DNA of 43,966 nt from Prevotella sp. (GTDB lineage Bacteria; Bacteroidota; Bacteroidia; Bacteroidales; Bacteroidaceae), in the NCBI GenBank assembly GCA_017548275.1, contig JAFZAH010000026.1, forward strand, positions 1 to 43,966, in the 5' to 3' direction. Position numbers and translations under genes: made by a program. The notes below the pieces were generated by a model. That model did no database searches. It had not been told where the DNA came from and was given only the letters and a program-made list of their open reading frames with translations. The stretch's first letter is position 1. The number at the start of each line of letters is the position of its first letter. This document shows, one piece after another, positions 8,916 through 19,784 of this stretch.

Positions 8916-9581
8916 CTAACGGTAAATGGTGTAGTGGCCGGCGGTCATGGCGCAATAATTGCGGAGGAGGGAGAGAATGTACTCGGCATTGGCGCGGACC
9001 TGGTCCTCACGTCCGTCGTAGCCATTGATGAGGACGAGGAGATGGGTGGTGTGGATGTCTATTTTGGTGCGTTCATTGTCGCTGGTAGGTGTGCCTACCC
9101 CACCCTGCGCATCACGATAGACAGGCAGTCCGGCGATATTGAGCATACCCCGCCCGATGCCCTCGTAAGGCTCGCCCTCACGTCCTATGCCAAGGGTGAG
9201 GGTGTCGCCAACGAACTTGTCGGCGTCAAAACCACCGATACTGTAACCGTAGGCGATGCTGGCCAGATTGATGAGGTCAACCAACGTGTCAATCTGATAA
9301 AGTGTCTTCCCCTGTAACATCCTCCGGATAAGCGCCTCGGAAGCGGGACGGTAACGCGAAGGGTCCTTACCGCAGGCGCGATAGACGCGTCGCGTGGCCT
9401 CAATGCCGGATAGTTGCTTCAAAGACTCGGTGGTCAGTTCGGCACGGTATTTCTCGCCCATCTGGTTGATTTCCTGCCACAAAGCGTCACAGTAGGGTGA
9501 ATTGGTGACCCACGCCTCGACCGCTGCCCCGACAAAACCGGGGCACACATTTTCTATCTCTTGGGAAACGGTGATGTTCAT
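8916..9581 (-). CDS. Solo B3/B4 domain protein (PheRS beta-chain editing-domain homologue)
   Basis: A 221-residue stand-alone version of the B3/B4 domain found in the beta subunit of phenylalanyl-tRNA synthetase (the COG3382-type family), where the domain hydrolyses mischarged tRNA. The match rests on the order and spacing of conserved pieces: the Arg/Tyr-rich stretch YRACGKDPSRYRPASEAL, the LVDLINLASIAYGYSIGGFD helix, and GTPTSDNERTKI with a following beta strand. Length is typical. A tRNA-related or amino-acid-handling role is an inference from the family; the solo proteins are poorly characterised. It follows ligA by 55 bases on the same strand and may share its transcript. Confidence 0.75.
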   Translation of the reverse strand: MNITVSQEIENVCPGFVGAAVEAWVTNSPYCDALWQEINQMGEKYRAELTTESLKQLSGIEATRRVYRACGKDPSRYRPASEALIRRMLQGKTLYQIDTLVDLINLASIAYGYSIGGFDADKFVGDTLTLGIGREGEPYEGIGRGMLNIAGLPVYRDAQGGVGTPTSDNERTKIDIHTTHLLVLINGYDGREDQVRANAEYILSLLRNYCAMTAGHYTIYR

Positions 9582-9636
9582 TTTTGGGGATAATTGGGAT
9601 TATTGGATGAATTGGCCTTATCAGGCAAATCGGGCA

Positions 9637-11960
<2,324 letters not shown>

Positions 11961-11966
<6 letters not shown>

Positions 11967-13874
11967 ATTACCTCCTACCCCGTCGCCGGTATAGAGTTGG
12001 TAGTATTTTCCTTTCTGTGCGAGAAGTTCATCGTGAGTGCCCCGCTCGATGATACGTCCTTTTTCCAGAACGATGATGCAATCACTGTTTCGCACAGTGG
12101 AGAGACGGTGTGCAATGACGAATGTGGTACGTCCGCGCATGAGCGAGTCCATGCCCCGTTGCACCATGCGTTCGGTACGCGTATCGATGGATGAGGTGGC
12201 CTCGTCGAGGATGAGCACGGGCGGGTCGGCGATGGCTGTACGCGCGATGGACAGCAATTGGCGTTCGCCCTGACTCAAGTTGCCTCCTTCGCCATTGAGC
12301 ATGGTCTGATAACCATCGCTCAGACGACGGATAAAGTCGTCGGCACCTACCAATTTTGCCGCCTCGATGCACTCCTCGTCGGTGGCGTCGGGTCTGCCGT
12401 AACGGATGTTGTCTATCACCGTTCCGGAGAAGAGGTGTATCTCTTGCAACACCATGCCGAGACTGCGCCGCAGATGAGGTTTGGCTATATCGTTGATGTT
12501 GATGCCGTCGTATTGAATCTTTCCGTCCTGAATGTCATAGAAACGGTTGATGAGGTTGGTGATGGTGGTTTTACCGGCCCCTGTACCGCCCACGAATGCG
12601 ATTTTCTGGTCAGGCATAGCATCGATGACGATATCCTGAAGTACTTGCCGTTCTGGTACATAACTGAAATCGACCATATCGAACTTGACACCGCCCTCGA
12701 CACGAGTCAGCGAACCGTCGGGTTTCTTCCAAGCCCATTCCTGCGTGCGGTGGTCGGTCTCAGTCATATTGCCCTTTTCATCGCTCTCTACACTGACGAG
12801 GGTCACGTTGCCCTTGTCCTCCTCGGGCGTCTCGTCCATCAGTTCGAACACACGCTCAGCACCTGCCGAAGCGGTGATGATGCTATTGATTTGCTGACTG
12901 ATATGAGCGATTGGTTGCGAGAAATTCTTATTGAGCGTGAGGAACGACACGAGCGTGCCGATGGTCAGCGCCGCGTAGCCCGAAGAGATGGCAATGGTGG
13001 CTCCTACGACAGCGATGAGCACATATCCGAGGTTGCCGAGGTTGCCGTTGACGGGCATGACGATATTTGCCGTTTTATTGGCATTGTATGCGCTGCTACG
13101 CAAGGCCTCGTTGAGTTCTTCGAAATGAGTCACACATTCCTGTTCGTGACAGAACACCTTCACTACTTTCTGCCCGCTCATCATCTCCTCGATAAAGCCG
13201 TTGACACTCGCCAGATTCTTCTGCTGCTCCACGAAATAAGCCCTTGATTTCTTGCTGAGGTACGATGTGGAGAACGCCATCACTGCCGCCATGATAATAG
13301 ACACGATGGTGAGGGGAATGCTGAGAATGACCATCGATGAGAACGTGATGACCAGTGTGATGACCGAACTGAACGCGCTGGGCAGCGCCGAGCCGAGCAC
13401 CTGACGCAAGGTGTCCACATCGTTGGTGTATTTCGACATCACCTCGCCATGGGAATGCTGGTCGAAATAACGGATAGGCAAGGTCTCCATATGGCTGAAC
13501 ATATCGCGACGCAGACGCAACATGGTGCCCTGACTGACGTTGATCATGATGCGGTTGTAGGCATACGAACAGAGCGAGCCAAAGAGGAGCACCGCCGCCA
13601 GTGTAATCAAGGTGCGCGCCAGCGGGGCGTAGTCGGGATTGGCAGCCTGGGTGAGCGGCAGGATATAATCGTCGATGAGTGTGCGCGTGAAGAGCGTTGA
13701 CACCAACGTGGTGACCGACGTGATGAGAATACACGCCGCTACAATCACAAACGAGAACTTGTAATTTTTCAGCACATAGCGCAACAGGCGCAAGAGCGTA
13801 CCGCGCTTATCTTTCGCCGTTGCCTTCGGGGCAAAACGGTCGTTCATATTCCGCATTCCAAATTGACGAGCCAT
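11961..13874 (-). CDS. ABC exporter half-transporter with catalytically competent NBD (heterodimer subunit 2)
   Basis: Membrane exporter of 637 aa: an N-terminal six-helix ABC transmembrane domain (about 40-345) and a C-terminal nucleotide-binding domain. Walker A GGTGAGKT has Lys435; Walker B ILDEATS has catalytic Glu558; the switch is His589 (VIAHRLST). The signature is divergent, LSQGE (533-537), instead of LSGGQ. Its upstream neighbour has the opposite pattern, so the two should form one heterodimer with one active and one degenerate ATP site, as in TM287/288 and BmrCD. A polar insertion (about 350-400) separates the two domains. The last residues and stop lie in a simple repeat. Substrate unknown; drugs or lipids are typical. 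Confidence 0.9.
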
Positions 13875-13881
13875 CTATTTA

Positions 13882-14045
13882 CGTTGATCGTTGAACATTG
13901 AAAATTGAACATTGATATTGGAGGAGTGGAGGAGTGGAGGAGTGAAGACATTAGTACTCTTATTGAGGTATTTTCTCCCCTCTCCCGTTGGAGAGGGGTT
14001 GGGGGTGAGGCTTTCCTTCACTTTGTGGGGTTGGGGGTGAGGCTG
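13882..14045. repeat. Composite border repeat between the two ABC exporter genes
   Basis: Three families are stacked: TTGAACATTGAAAATTGAAC units (13882-13917), GGAGTGGAGGAGTGAAGAC units (13919-13951), and an inverted C-rich hairpin element (13977-14045) with a doubled GCCTCACCCCCAACCCC arm. The last begins 2 bases after the stop codon of the upstream gene. Confidence 0.75.
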
Positions 14046-14047
14046 TT

Positions 14048-15790
14048 TTATTCCTTCTTATCAAAGTCACCGGAGTCCTCGGTTTGGAGGGTGTAAATCT
14101 CCTGATAGATTTTATTGGTCTTGAGCAGGTTGTCGTGGGTGTCGAAAGCACTGACACGTCCGTTGTCGAGCACAAGGATACGGTCGCAGTCCTTGACACT
14201 CGATATGCGTTGGGCAATGATGAGTTTGGTGGTGTCGGGAATCTGCTCACGGAAAGCACGCTGAATCATCGCGTCAGTAGCGGTGTCGCACGCCGATGTG
14301 GAATCGTCGAGCACCAGCACTTTGGGTCTTTTCAGCAATGCACGTGCAATGCACAGACGCTGTTTCTGACCACCCGACACATTGGTGCCGCCCTGTTCGA
14401 TGTGTGTGTTATAACCGTCGGGCATCTGTTCGATGAACTCGTCGGCACATGCCAGACGGCAAGCCTCCTGACACTCCTCGAGGGTGGCGTCTTTCTTACC
14501 CCAACGCAGATTGTCGAGGATAGAGCCGGCGAAGAGCACGTTTTTCTGCAACACCACCGCCACCTCATTGCGCAGGGTGTCTAATTCATATCTGCGCACA
14601 TCCAGACCGCCGACGCAGACCGAGCCTTTCGCCACGTCATAGAGACGGCTGACGAGATTAACAAGCGATGACTTACCGCTACCCGTACCGCCGATGACGC
14701 CGATGGTCTCGCCGGAATTGACATGGAAAGTGATGTCCTGAATGGCGTACTCGCCGCTCCCCATCTTATAGGCGAAACTCACCTCATTGAAATCGATGCT
14801 TCCGTCTTTCACCTCCTTGACAGGAAGAGCGGGGTCGATGATGCCCGCCTGCTCGTTGATGACCTCAGCCACACGGTGTCCGCTGGCGGCACTCTGAGTG
14901 AGCATAACGAAAATCATGCTGACCATCATCAGCGACATGAGGATACTCATCACATAGGTGAAAAGCGAGGTCAGTTCACCCGTAGTCAAGGTGCCACCGA
15001 CAACGAAGTGTGCGCCCCACCATGACAGGGCGATGATGCAACCATAGACCACCATGTTCATCACGGGATGGGTGGTAGCCATGAGACTCTCAGCCTTGAC
15101 ATAGAGACGATAGAGCGCCTCTGCTGAACGGCTGAACTTACGGTTCTCATCCTCCTCGCGCACAAACGCCTTGACCACACGGATGCCAGCCACATTCTCC
15201 TGCACTGCCTGATTGAGGTTGTCGTACTTCACGAACACCTGCGAGAAGAGTTTTGCCACACGAGAGATGACGAAATAGAGCACAACGGAAAGGATGACCG
15301 TGGCGACAATGAAGATGACGCTGAGCCGCACATCGATGACAAAACACATGAAGATGCTGAACAACAGGCGGAAGGGAGCGCGCACGGTGACACGGAGTAT
15401 CTGCTGGAAGGCATTTTGCAGATTCGAAACGTCGGTGGTCATGCGTGTGACCAGTCCTGAGGTGCTGTATTTGTCTATGTCTGAAAACGAGAAAGTCTGT
15501 ATGTTTCGGTACATCGCCTTACGCAGATTGCTGGCAAATCCCGAAGAAGCATAAGACGCGTAACGACCCGCCATGATGCCAAAAAAGACACTGAGACAAG
15601 CCATGCCAATCATGACAGCGCCATAGAGATAGACATTTCCCAGATTTCCCGCCATGATGCCTCGGTCGATGAGCATTGCCGTTACATAAGGAATGAGCAC
15701 ATCCATCACCACCTCTAATGATGTAAAGACAGGCGTCAAGAGTGATGCTTTCTTGTATTGTTTAATCTGTTTGTATAATGTTTTCAGCAT
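14048..15790 (-). CDS. ABC exporter half-transporter with degenerate NBD (heterodimer subunit 1)
   Basis: First gene of the exporter pair, 580 aa: a six-helix transmembrane domain (about 15-320) and an ATPase domain. Walker A GGTGSGKS (Lys373) and signature VSGGQ (471-475) are canonical. The catalytic glutamate after Walker B is Asp496 (LVLDDSTS) and the switch histidine is Gln527 (IIAQRIS). These two changes define a degenerate site. Paired with the neighbouring subunit (Glu and His present, LSQGE signature), the dimer has one consensus and one non-hydrolysing site. No promoter was identified for the pair in 15791-15932, where trmD starts in the opposite direction. Confidence 0.9.
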   Translation of the reverse strand: MLKTLYKQIKQYKKASLLTPVFTSLEVVMDVLIPYVTAMLIDRGIMAGNLGNVYLYGAVMIGMACLSVFFGIMAGRYASYASSGFASNLRKAMYRNIQTFSFSDIDKYSTSGLVTRMTTDVSNLQNAFQQILRVTVRAPFRLLFSIFMCFVIDVRLSVIFIVATVILSVVLYFVISRVAKLFSQVFVKYDNLNQAVQENVAGIRVVKAFVREEDENRKFSRSAEALYRLYVKAESLMATTHPVMNMVVYGCIIALSWWGAHFVVGGTLTTGELTSLFTYVMSILMSLMMVSMIFVMLTQSAASGHRVAEVINEQAGIIDPALPVKEVKDGSIDFNEVSFAYKMGSGEYAIQDITFHVNSGETIGVIGGTGSGKSSLVNLVSRLYDVAKGSVCVGGLDVRRYELDTLRNEVAVVLQKNVLFAGSILDNLRWGKKDATLEECQEACRLACADEFIEQMPDGYNTHIEQGGTNVSGGQKQRLCIARALLKRPKVLVLDDSTSACDTATDAMIQRAFREQIPDTTKLIIAQRISSVKDCDRILVLDNGRVSAFDTHDNLLKTNKIYQEIYTLQTEDSGDFDKKE

Positions 15791-15894
15791 AGGTGTAATG
15801 ATTGACAGATTGTATAGAAACGATTGATTCTATAGGAACAAATAAAATTATTTCCGTTTTCCGCTGCGAAATTAAAAAAAAATTGATAAAAACG

Positions 15895-15924
15895 TTTGTA
15901 ATTAACTTTTATTTGCTATCTTTG
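15895..15924 (+). promoter_or_regulatory. Promoter of trmD
   Basis: TTTG (15895-15898), 18 bases, TATCTTTG (15917-15924). The start codon follows only 8 bases after the -7 box, so the mRNA leader would be very short. Confidence 0.7.
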
Positions 15925-15932
15925 CAAAAGAA

Positions 15933-16622
15933 ATGAGAATTGACATCATCACTGTTCTGCCCGAAATGATAGAGGGGTTCGTACGAGAGTCCATCTTGGC
16001 ACGGGCGCAGAAAAAAGGTCTGGCAGAGATACATCTGCATCAGTTGCGCGACTACACGACCGACAAATGGCGCCGTGTGGATGACTATCCTTACGGGGGA
16101 TTCGCAGGTATGGTGATGCAATGCGAGCCGATAGACCGCTGCATCAGCGCCCTGAAAGCAGAGCGCGACTATGACGAGGTGATATTCACATCGCCTGATG
16201 GTGAGCAGTTCAACCAACATGTGGCCAACGAACTGTCTTTGAAGGGCAATATCATCATTCTCTGTGGCCATTACAAGGGTATCGACCAGCGCATACGCGA
16301 CCACCTCATCACCCGCGAAATCAGCATTGGCGACTATGTGCTGACGGGCGGAGAATTGGCTGCTGCGGTGATGGCCGACGCCATCGTGAGGGTCATACCG
16401 GGTGTCGTGGGCGACGAGCAGAGTGCCCTCTCCGACTGCTTTCAAGACGATATGTTGTCGGCACCGATTTATACCCGTCCGGCGGATTACAAGGGATGGA
16501 AAGTGCCCGAGATATTGCTCAGCGGCAACGAGGCCAAGATCAAGGACTGGGAGATAGAGCAAAGTCTGGAGCGGACCCGCAGATTGAGACCGGACCTGCT
16601 GGAGAAATCCAAGAATAAATGA
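15933..16622 (+). CDS. trmD: tRNA (guanine-N1-)-methyltransferase TrmD
   Basis: Methylates G37 next to the anticodon to prevent frameshifting. The 229-residue length is typical. Visible features are the N-terminal [12 protein letters not shown] strand, [12 protein letters not shown], and the trefoil-knot SAM-binding segment, including [26 protein letters not shown] and the [10 protein letters not shown] loop. [18 protein letters not shown] marks the C-terminal tRNA-binding part. It appears to be transcribed alone, or with the DUF805 gene 84 bases downstream. Confidence 0.97.
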   Translation: MRIDIITVLPEMIEGFVRESILARAQKKGLAEIHLHQLRDYTTDKWRRVDDYPYGGFAGMVMQCEPIDRCISALKAERDYDEVIFTSPDGEQFNQHVANELSLKGNIIILCGHYKGIDQRIRDHLITREISIGDYVLTGGELAAAVMADAIVRVIPGVVGDEQSALSDCFQDDMLSAPIYTRPADYKGWKVPEILLSGNEAKIKDWEIEQSLERTRRLRPDLLEKSKNK

Positions 16623-16706
16623 TTGAAGAATCAGAATCTCCGGACGATATCATAAGTAATAAAACCATATTTACATCATATTATTAACTTAAAAAAACAA
16701 ACAATT

Positions 16707-17411
16707 ATGGCAAACGCACTTCCTCAATTGGATTTCATGAGTGCAGTAAAACTGGCACTCAGTCGTATTAAAGAGATGGACGGCCGTTCACGCCGCTCAG
16801 AATTCTGGTGGACCGCTTTGGCAATCGTCATTGTGAATATCATTTTGAGTTTCATCCCCATTGTGGGTCCGATTCTCTGCATCTGCTTATGGATTGTCGC
16901 TGCTCCCTTGATGATTCGCCGCTTGCATGACACCGGCCGCGGCCCCGTGCTCGTTTATGTTTACATGGCATTATATGTCATCATGCAGATTTTGGCAATC
17001 ATAACCTATTTCAAGGCTAAGAATGCCACCACATGGGCAGACATCGACTCAGCCGCCGGAACAGGCGCACTTTCTCTGATTGTGACCATTCCCGCAGCCA
17101 TCATCGGCATCATCCTGATTGTGTTCTGGGCACAGGACAGCCAGCCGTTCCCCAACCAATTTGGTCCGTCACCTAAATATCCCGATGGCGTTCAGGGTCA
17201 GCAGCCCCAATACGGACCTCAGCAGTATGGTCAGCAGCCCCAATACGGACCTCAGCAGTATGGTCAGCAGCCCTATCAGCAGCCACAGCAGCCGCAATAT
17301 CAACAACCCCAGCAGCCGCAGCAGCCTCCTTATGGCCAGCAGCCTTACGGTCCTCAGCAGCCGCAACAGACACAATATCGTCCGCAGCAGCCGCAGGGTC
17401 CACAACAGTAA
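16707..17411 (+). CDS. DUF805 membrane protein with Gln/Pro-rich tail
   Basis: Inner-membrane protein of 234 aa. The DUF805 hallmarks are GRSRRSEFWW (residues about 29-38), RRLHDTGRG after the second membrane segment, and the closing FPNQFGPSPKYP. Four hydrophobic segments lie between residues 35 and 150. From about residue 165 to the end the protein is a low-complexity tail of PQYGQQP-type units. Its DNA contains an exact 33-base tandem duplication (17196-17261). The GYF_2-CD225 protein encoded convergently at 17903-18568 carries a very similar tail-like linker. The function of DUF805 is unknown. A terminator follows at 17438. Confidence 0.85.
   Translation: MANALPQLDFMSAVKLALSRIKEMDGRSRRSEFWWTALAIVIVNIILSFIPIVGPILCICLWIVAAPLMIRRLHDTGRGPVLVYVYMALYVIMQILAIITYFKAKNATTWADIDSAAGTGALSLIVTIPAAIIGIILIVFWAQDSQPFPNQFGPSPKYPDGVQGQQPQYGPQQYGQQPQYGPQQYGQQPYQQPQQPQYQQPQQPQQPPYGQQPYGPQQPQQTQYRPQQPQGPQQ
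17196..17270 (+). repeat. 33-base exact tandem duplication in the DUF805 tail
   Basis: 17196-17228 is repeated without change at 17229-17261, with a partial third unit following. Each unit codes GQQPQYGPQQY. It keeps the frame, as expected from slippage. Confidence 0.9.
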
Positions 17412-17437
17412 TCACTGATTGACAGACATAAAACAAG

Positions 17438-17467
17438 CCGCTCTCCTTCGTTGGAGGGCGGTTTTTT
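17438..17467 (+). terminator. Intrinsic terminator after the DUF805 gene
   Basis: CCGCTCTCC (17438-17446), loop TTCGTT, GGAGGGCGG (17453-17461), then a TTTTTT run. One G-U pair. Confidence 0.9.
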
Positions 17468-17468
17468 A

Positions 17469-17513
17469 GGAGCCCCCACCCCTTCCCTCCCCGAGGGGAG
17501 GGCGTGATTAGTC
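17469..17513. repeat. C-rich hairpin repeat with perfect 8-base stem
   Basis: CCCTCCCC (17485-17492) and GGGGAGGG (17495-17502), with flanks AGCCCCCACCC and GTGATTAGT. A close copy lies at 26654-26700. It sits between convergent genes and may also act as a transcription end. Confidence 0.75.
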
Positions 17514-17530
17514 AAAGAAAGGGATTCTCT

Positions 17531-17887
17531 CTATATGTTTCTGGCTATCCACCATACGACAGCGAGGACTGCCACGGTGCGGATGACCCACGGGTGGTTG
17601 ACAGTGGCATAAAAATGCGGCCAACGGGTACGTTTCCATTCCGCAATGAGCATAATCAAGACCGCAGGTATAGCACAGACCATTAAGGCATTGAAACGGA
17701 ATGCCGCCACGATATCGCCATGCAATAACTGATGTAATGCGCGCTGCGAACCGCACCCCGGACACTTCCAGCCCGTGAGCGAGAAAAAAGGACATTTGGG
17801 GAACAACTCGCTGTGCGAAGGGTCATAACTGTAATAGATATATGCCGCCAACAACAACAGGATTGCTCCCCAAATGATTTTGCGCAT
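17531..17887 (-). CDS. DUF2752 small membrane protein
   Basis: 118 aa with an N-terminal transmembrane helix (4-21) and further hydrophobic segments (about 66-82 and 100-115). The DUF2752 signature is complete: CPFFSLTGWKCPGCGSQRA (32-50), then LLHGDIVAAFRFNAL. The four cysteines in CPF...CPGCG may bind a metal, but this is not established. It follows the GYF_2-CD225 gene by 15 bases on the same strand, so the two are probably co-transcribed. DUF2752 genes often accompany CD225 or TM2 genes in Bacteroidota as far as I recall. Function unknown. Confidence 0.88.
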   Translation of the reverse strand: MRKIIWGAILLLLAAYIYYSYDPSHSELFPKCPFFSLTGWKCPGCGSQRALHQLLHGDIVAAFRFNALMVCAIPAVLIMLIAEWKRTRWPHFYATVNHPWVIRTVAVLAVVWWIARNI

Positions 17888-17902
17888 GGAAGTGGAAACT
17901 AT

Positions 17903-18568
17903 TTAATAATAATATAATCCGCTACGTTTGGCTTCATGGAAGATGGCTACTCCGAAGACGAAGACCAACAGCACATAAATCAGGATGATTGCCAATCCGC
18001 AGAAGAAACCGATTTTGGTCCATTTTCCCGCATCACGACTTGCCTGCTCTGCTTCAGCGTATCTGCCTGCGGAAAAGAGTCCGCTCACCTTCGAAGCATA
18101 AACCACGCCGACAATACCGAAAGGCAGACAACAGAACAAAAGCACGAGGATGGACTCCACCATCCATGTTTTCGGTGGTATGCCCGACATGCCTTGATAA
18201 CCCGCCTGCGGTCCGTAAGGCTGTTGATAACCTGGTTGCTGATAACCCGGTTGCGCCCCATAAGGTTGTTGATACCCCTGTTGCGGTCCATACGCCTGTT
18301 GGCCGTAGGACTGTCCGTAAGGTTGCTGACCATAGGGCTGCTGTTGCTCATAAGGTTGTTGCGGACCAGCCTGTGCACCATAAGACTGATACTGTGTCTG
18401 GTCTTGTGCAGCGAGAATGTCCTTCAATTCTGGCACTTCAGAGGCTTTTGCCCAGTTGTACATGCCTTCAATCCACACTTCGGTGTCGGGCGTGATGCGC
18501 ATATAGCGCAGTTGGTCAATGGTGTAAGGGCCGCGCTGTTGGCCGTTTTCAATGATGTAGATGTTCAT
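17903..18568 (-). CDS. GYF_2 (DUF4339) - Gln/Pro-rich linker - CD225/dispanin membrane protein
   Basis: A three-part protein of 221 aa. Residues 1-52 form a GYF_2 domain (IENGQQRGPYTIDQL, then EGMYNWAKASEVPEL). Residues about 55-125 form a PYGQQ/GYQQP low-complexity linker. Residues about 126-221 match the CD225/dispanin family, which includes animal IFITM proteins: a hydrophobic stretch with CCLPFGIVGVVYASKV, the AGRYAEAEQASRDAGKW helix and a second transmembrane segment. An upstream in-frame ATG at 18700 would add a repeat-coded leader and lies before the promoter at 18621-18651, so 18568 is chosen. It probably forms an operon with the DUF2752 gene. Bacterial CD225 function is unknown. Confidence 0.88.
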   Translation of the reverse strand: MNIYIIENGQQRGPYTIDQLRYMRITPDTEVWIEGMYNWAKASEVPELKDILAAQDQTQYQSYGAQAGPQQPYEQQQPYGQQPYGQSYGQQAYGPQQGYQQPYGAQPGYQQPGYQQPYGPQAGYQGMSGIPPKTWMVESILVLLFCCLPFGIVGVVYASKVSGLFSAGRYAEAEQASRDAGKWTKIGFFCGLAIILIYVLLVFVFGVAIFHEAKRSGLYYY

Positions 18569-18570
18569 AT

Positions 18571-18610
18571 TTTGGTTTGAGATTTGAGATTTGAGGTTTG
18601 ATGTTTGGGG
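18571..18610. repeat. GAGGTTTGAGATTT simple repeat in the CD225 gene leader
   Basis: TTTGAGATTTGAGATTTGAG-type units lie just upstream of the start codon, within the predicted leader of about 45 bases. The same family occurs at 31428-31466 and 42835-42866. Confidence 0.65.
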
Positions 18611-18620
18611 ATTGAGGTTA

Positions 18621-18651
18621 CAAAAGTAATTATTTTTTATGTGTTGGCAAA
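18621..18651 (-). promoter_or_regulatory. Promoter of the GYF_2-CD225 / DUF2752 operon
   Basis: Minus strand: TTTG (18651-18648), 19 bases, TACTTTTG (18628-18621). It overlaps the last codons of the upstream acyltransferase gene. Confidence 0.7.
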
Positions 18652-19697
18652 AAATATGAGCAAATAAATTGCGAGATACGCTCCAAGGGGAAGGCGACAA
18701 GCCATGTGACAGCCACCAACAAGAGGAAAATCAGTATGGGATAACACGGCGCATGGAAGAAATCGGGGAAAAGATAGACTGCGAAATAGGTGTGAGTGAG
18801 CCACATGGCCGCGGTATGCTTTCCTATTTGACGCAGCACACGCGCCACCCCACCCTTCCACGATAATTGCAATAGCAAGACGATAACCGCCAAGGCATAA
18901 AGACCATCGGCCAATGTCACCTTGAAACAACTTTTCACAGCAATTAAAACGAGGAGCATAAAGCATGTGACAAGTGACAAGAGGTTTGTCTTAGAAGGAG
19001 AGACTTTTGCCAGAGACGTTTCCGAAGAAACAGAAGAAAAAAGTTTTGCACTTCCGCGTTTTTCTATCCATCTGTAGAGCATGACACCCAATGCGAAATA
19101 AAAGAACAAGGTGACAAAGAAAAACGGTTGAAGCAGCAACGGATACCAAAACGTGTCGAGCACGACCAGATGTTTCACGGCAATAAAACAAACAGCATAG
19201 ATGGCAATGACGAGTAAAGCCTGATGAAGTTTTCGGATAGCCATGAGACCACGCACGAGCCAGGGAGAAGAGAGACAAAGGAGCATATAGGGAAAGAGAA
19301 ACCATGCTTCGCCGTTGTACGTGCAGTGGAGGGCTGTGACATTAGCCACGACATGGAGCCAACTGCCCGGATAACGGTCGGGGTTGACCACCGTGCCTAT
19401 GGATGCGAAAACGACGCTGACCACCCAGTAAAGGACATACAACCGCATGACTCGCCGCCATTGCGCCGAGAAAGAGAGGCATCCCTGACGATAGGTGAAA
19501 GCCAACCCGTAACCTGTGAAAATCAGGAAGAAAGAGACAGGGTAAGAAGCCCTTGCCAAGTATGACACCAAGGGCTTGTCGCCCACATATAACAGAGGTT
19601 CACACCATTGTTCTATACCGGCTCCGCCAAAGAGATGAAAGAAAAGCATCATCAATATGGCAATGCCCTTGAAAACCGTGGTCTGCTCTTTCGACAT
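18630..19697 (-). CDS. Acyltransferase-3 family integral membrane protein
   Basis: Polytopic membrane protein of 355 aa of the acyltransferase_3/OafA-NolL type, which O-acylates carbohydrates or lipids at the membrane. The hallmark is the first segment KGIAILMMLFFHLFGG, with a conserved His. About ten hydrophobic helices follow. An in-frame ATG at 19739 lies upstream of the -7 box at 19715-19722, so the later ATG (MSKEQTTVF, 19697) is used. The acceptor cannot be told from sequence, and no polysaccharide cluster surrounds it. It ends 61 bases before the CD225 gene on the same strand. Confidence 0.82.
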   Translation of the reverse strand: MSKEQTTVFKGIAILMMLFFHLFGGAGIEQWCEPLLYVGDKPLVSYLARASYPVSFFLIFTGYGLAFTYRQGCLSFSAQWRRVMRLYVLYWVVSVVFASIGTVVNPDRYPGSWLHVVANVTALHCTYNGEAWFLFPYMLLCLSSPWLVRGLMAIRKLHQALLVIAIYAVCFIAVKHLVVLDTFWYPLLLQPFFFVTLFFYFALGVMLYRWIEKRGSAKLFSSVSSETSLAKVSPSKTNLLSLVTCFMLLVLIAVKSCFKVTLADGLYALAVIVLLLQLSWKGGVARVLRQIGKHTAAMWLTHTYFAVYLFPDFFHAPCYPILIFLLLVAVTWLVAFPLERISQFICSYFLPTHKK

Positions 19698-19714
19698 TTT
19701 ATATATTTTTAATG

Positions 19715-19722
19715 CAAAGATA
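19715..19722 (-). promoter_or_regulatory. -7 box of the acyltransferase gene
   Basis: The minus strand reads TATCTTTG, placing the transcript start near 19710, about 12 bases before the ATG at 19697. No -33 TTTG at standard spacing was found. Confidence 0.5.
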
Positions 19723-19746
19723 AATGATAATGTGCACAAAATGTAC

Positions 19747-19754
19747 TAACTTTG
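19747..19754 (+). promoter_or_regulatory. -7 box of the M24 peptidase gene
   Basis: TAACTTTG matches TAnnTTTG. It is divergent from the acyltransferase box and 30 bases before the ATG at 19785. No clear -33 element was found. Confidence 0.5.
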
Positions 19755-19784
19755 CAAAAAATATGAAAAAAACACATTGTTAAC

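Noticed and set aside
8641-9317. Plus-strand open frames over 8641-9317
   Set aside because: They cover repeats and run antisense to the B3/B4 gene, with no start signal or family similarity.
17173-17436. Antisense Leu/Ala-rich frames over the DUF805 tail
   Set aside because: They arise from the CAG/CCG-rich repeat on the opposite strand and lack any start signal.
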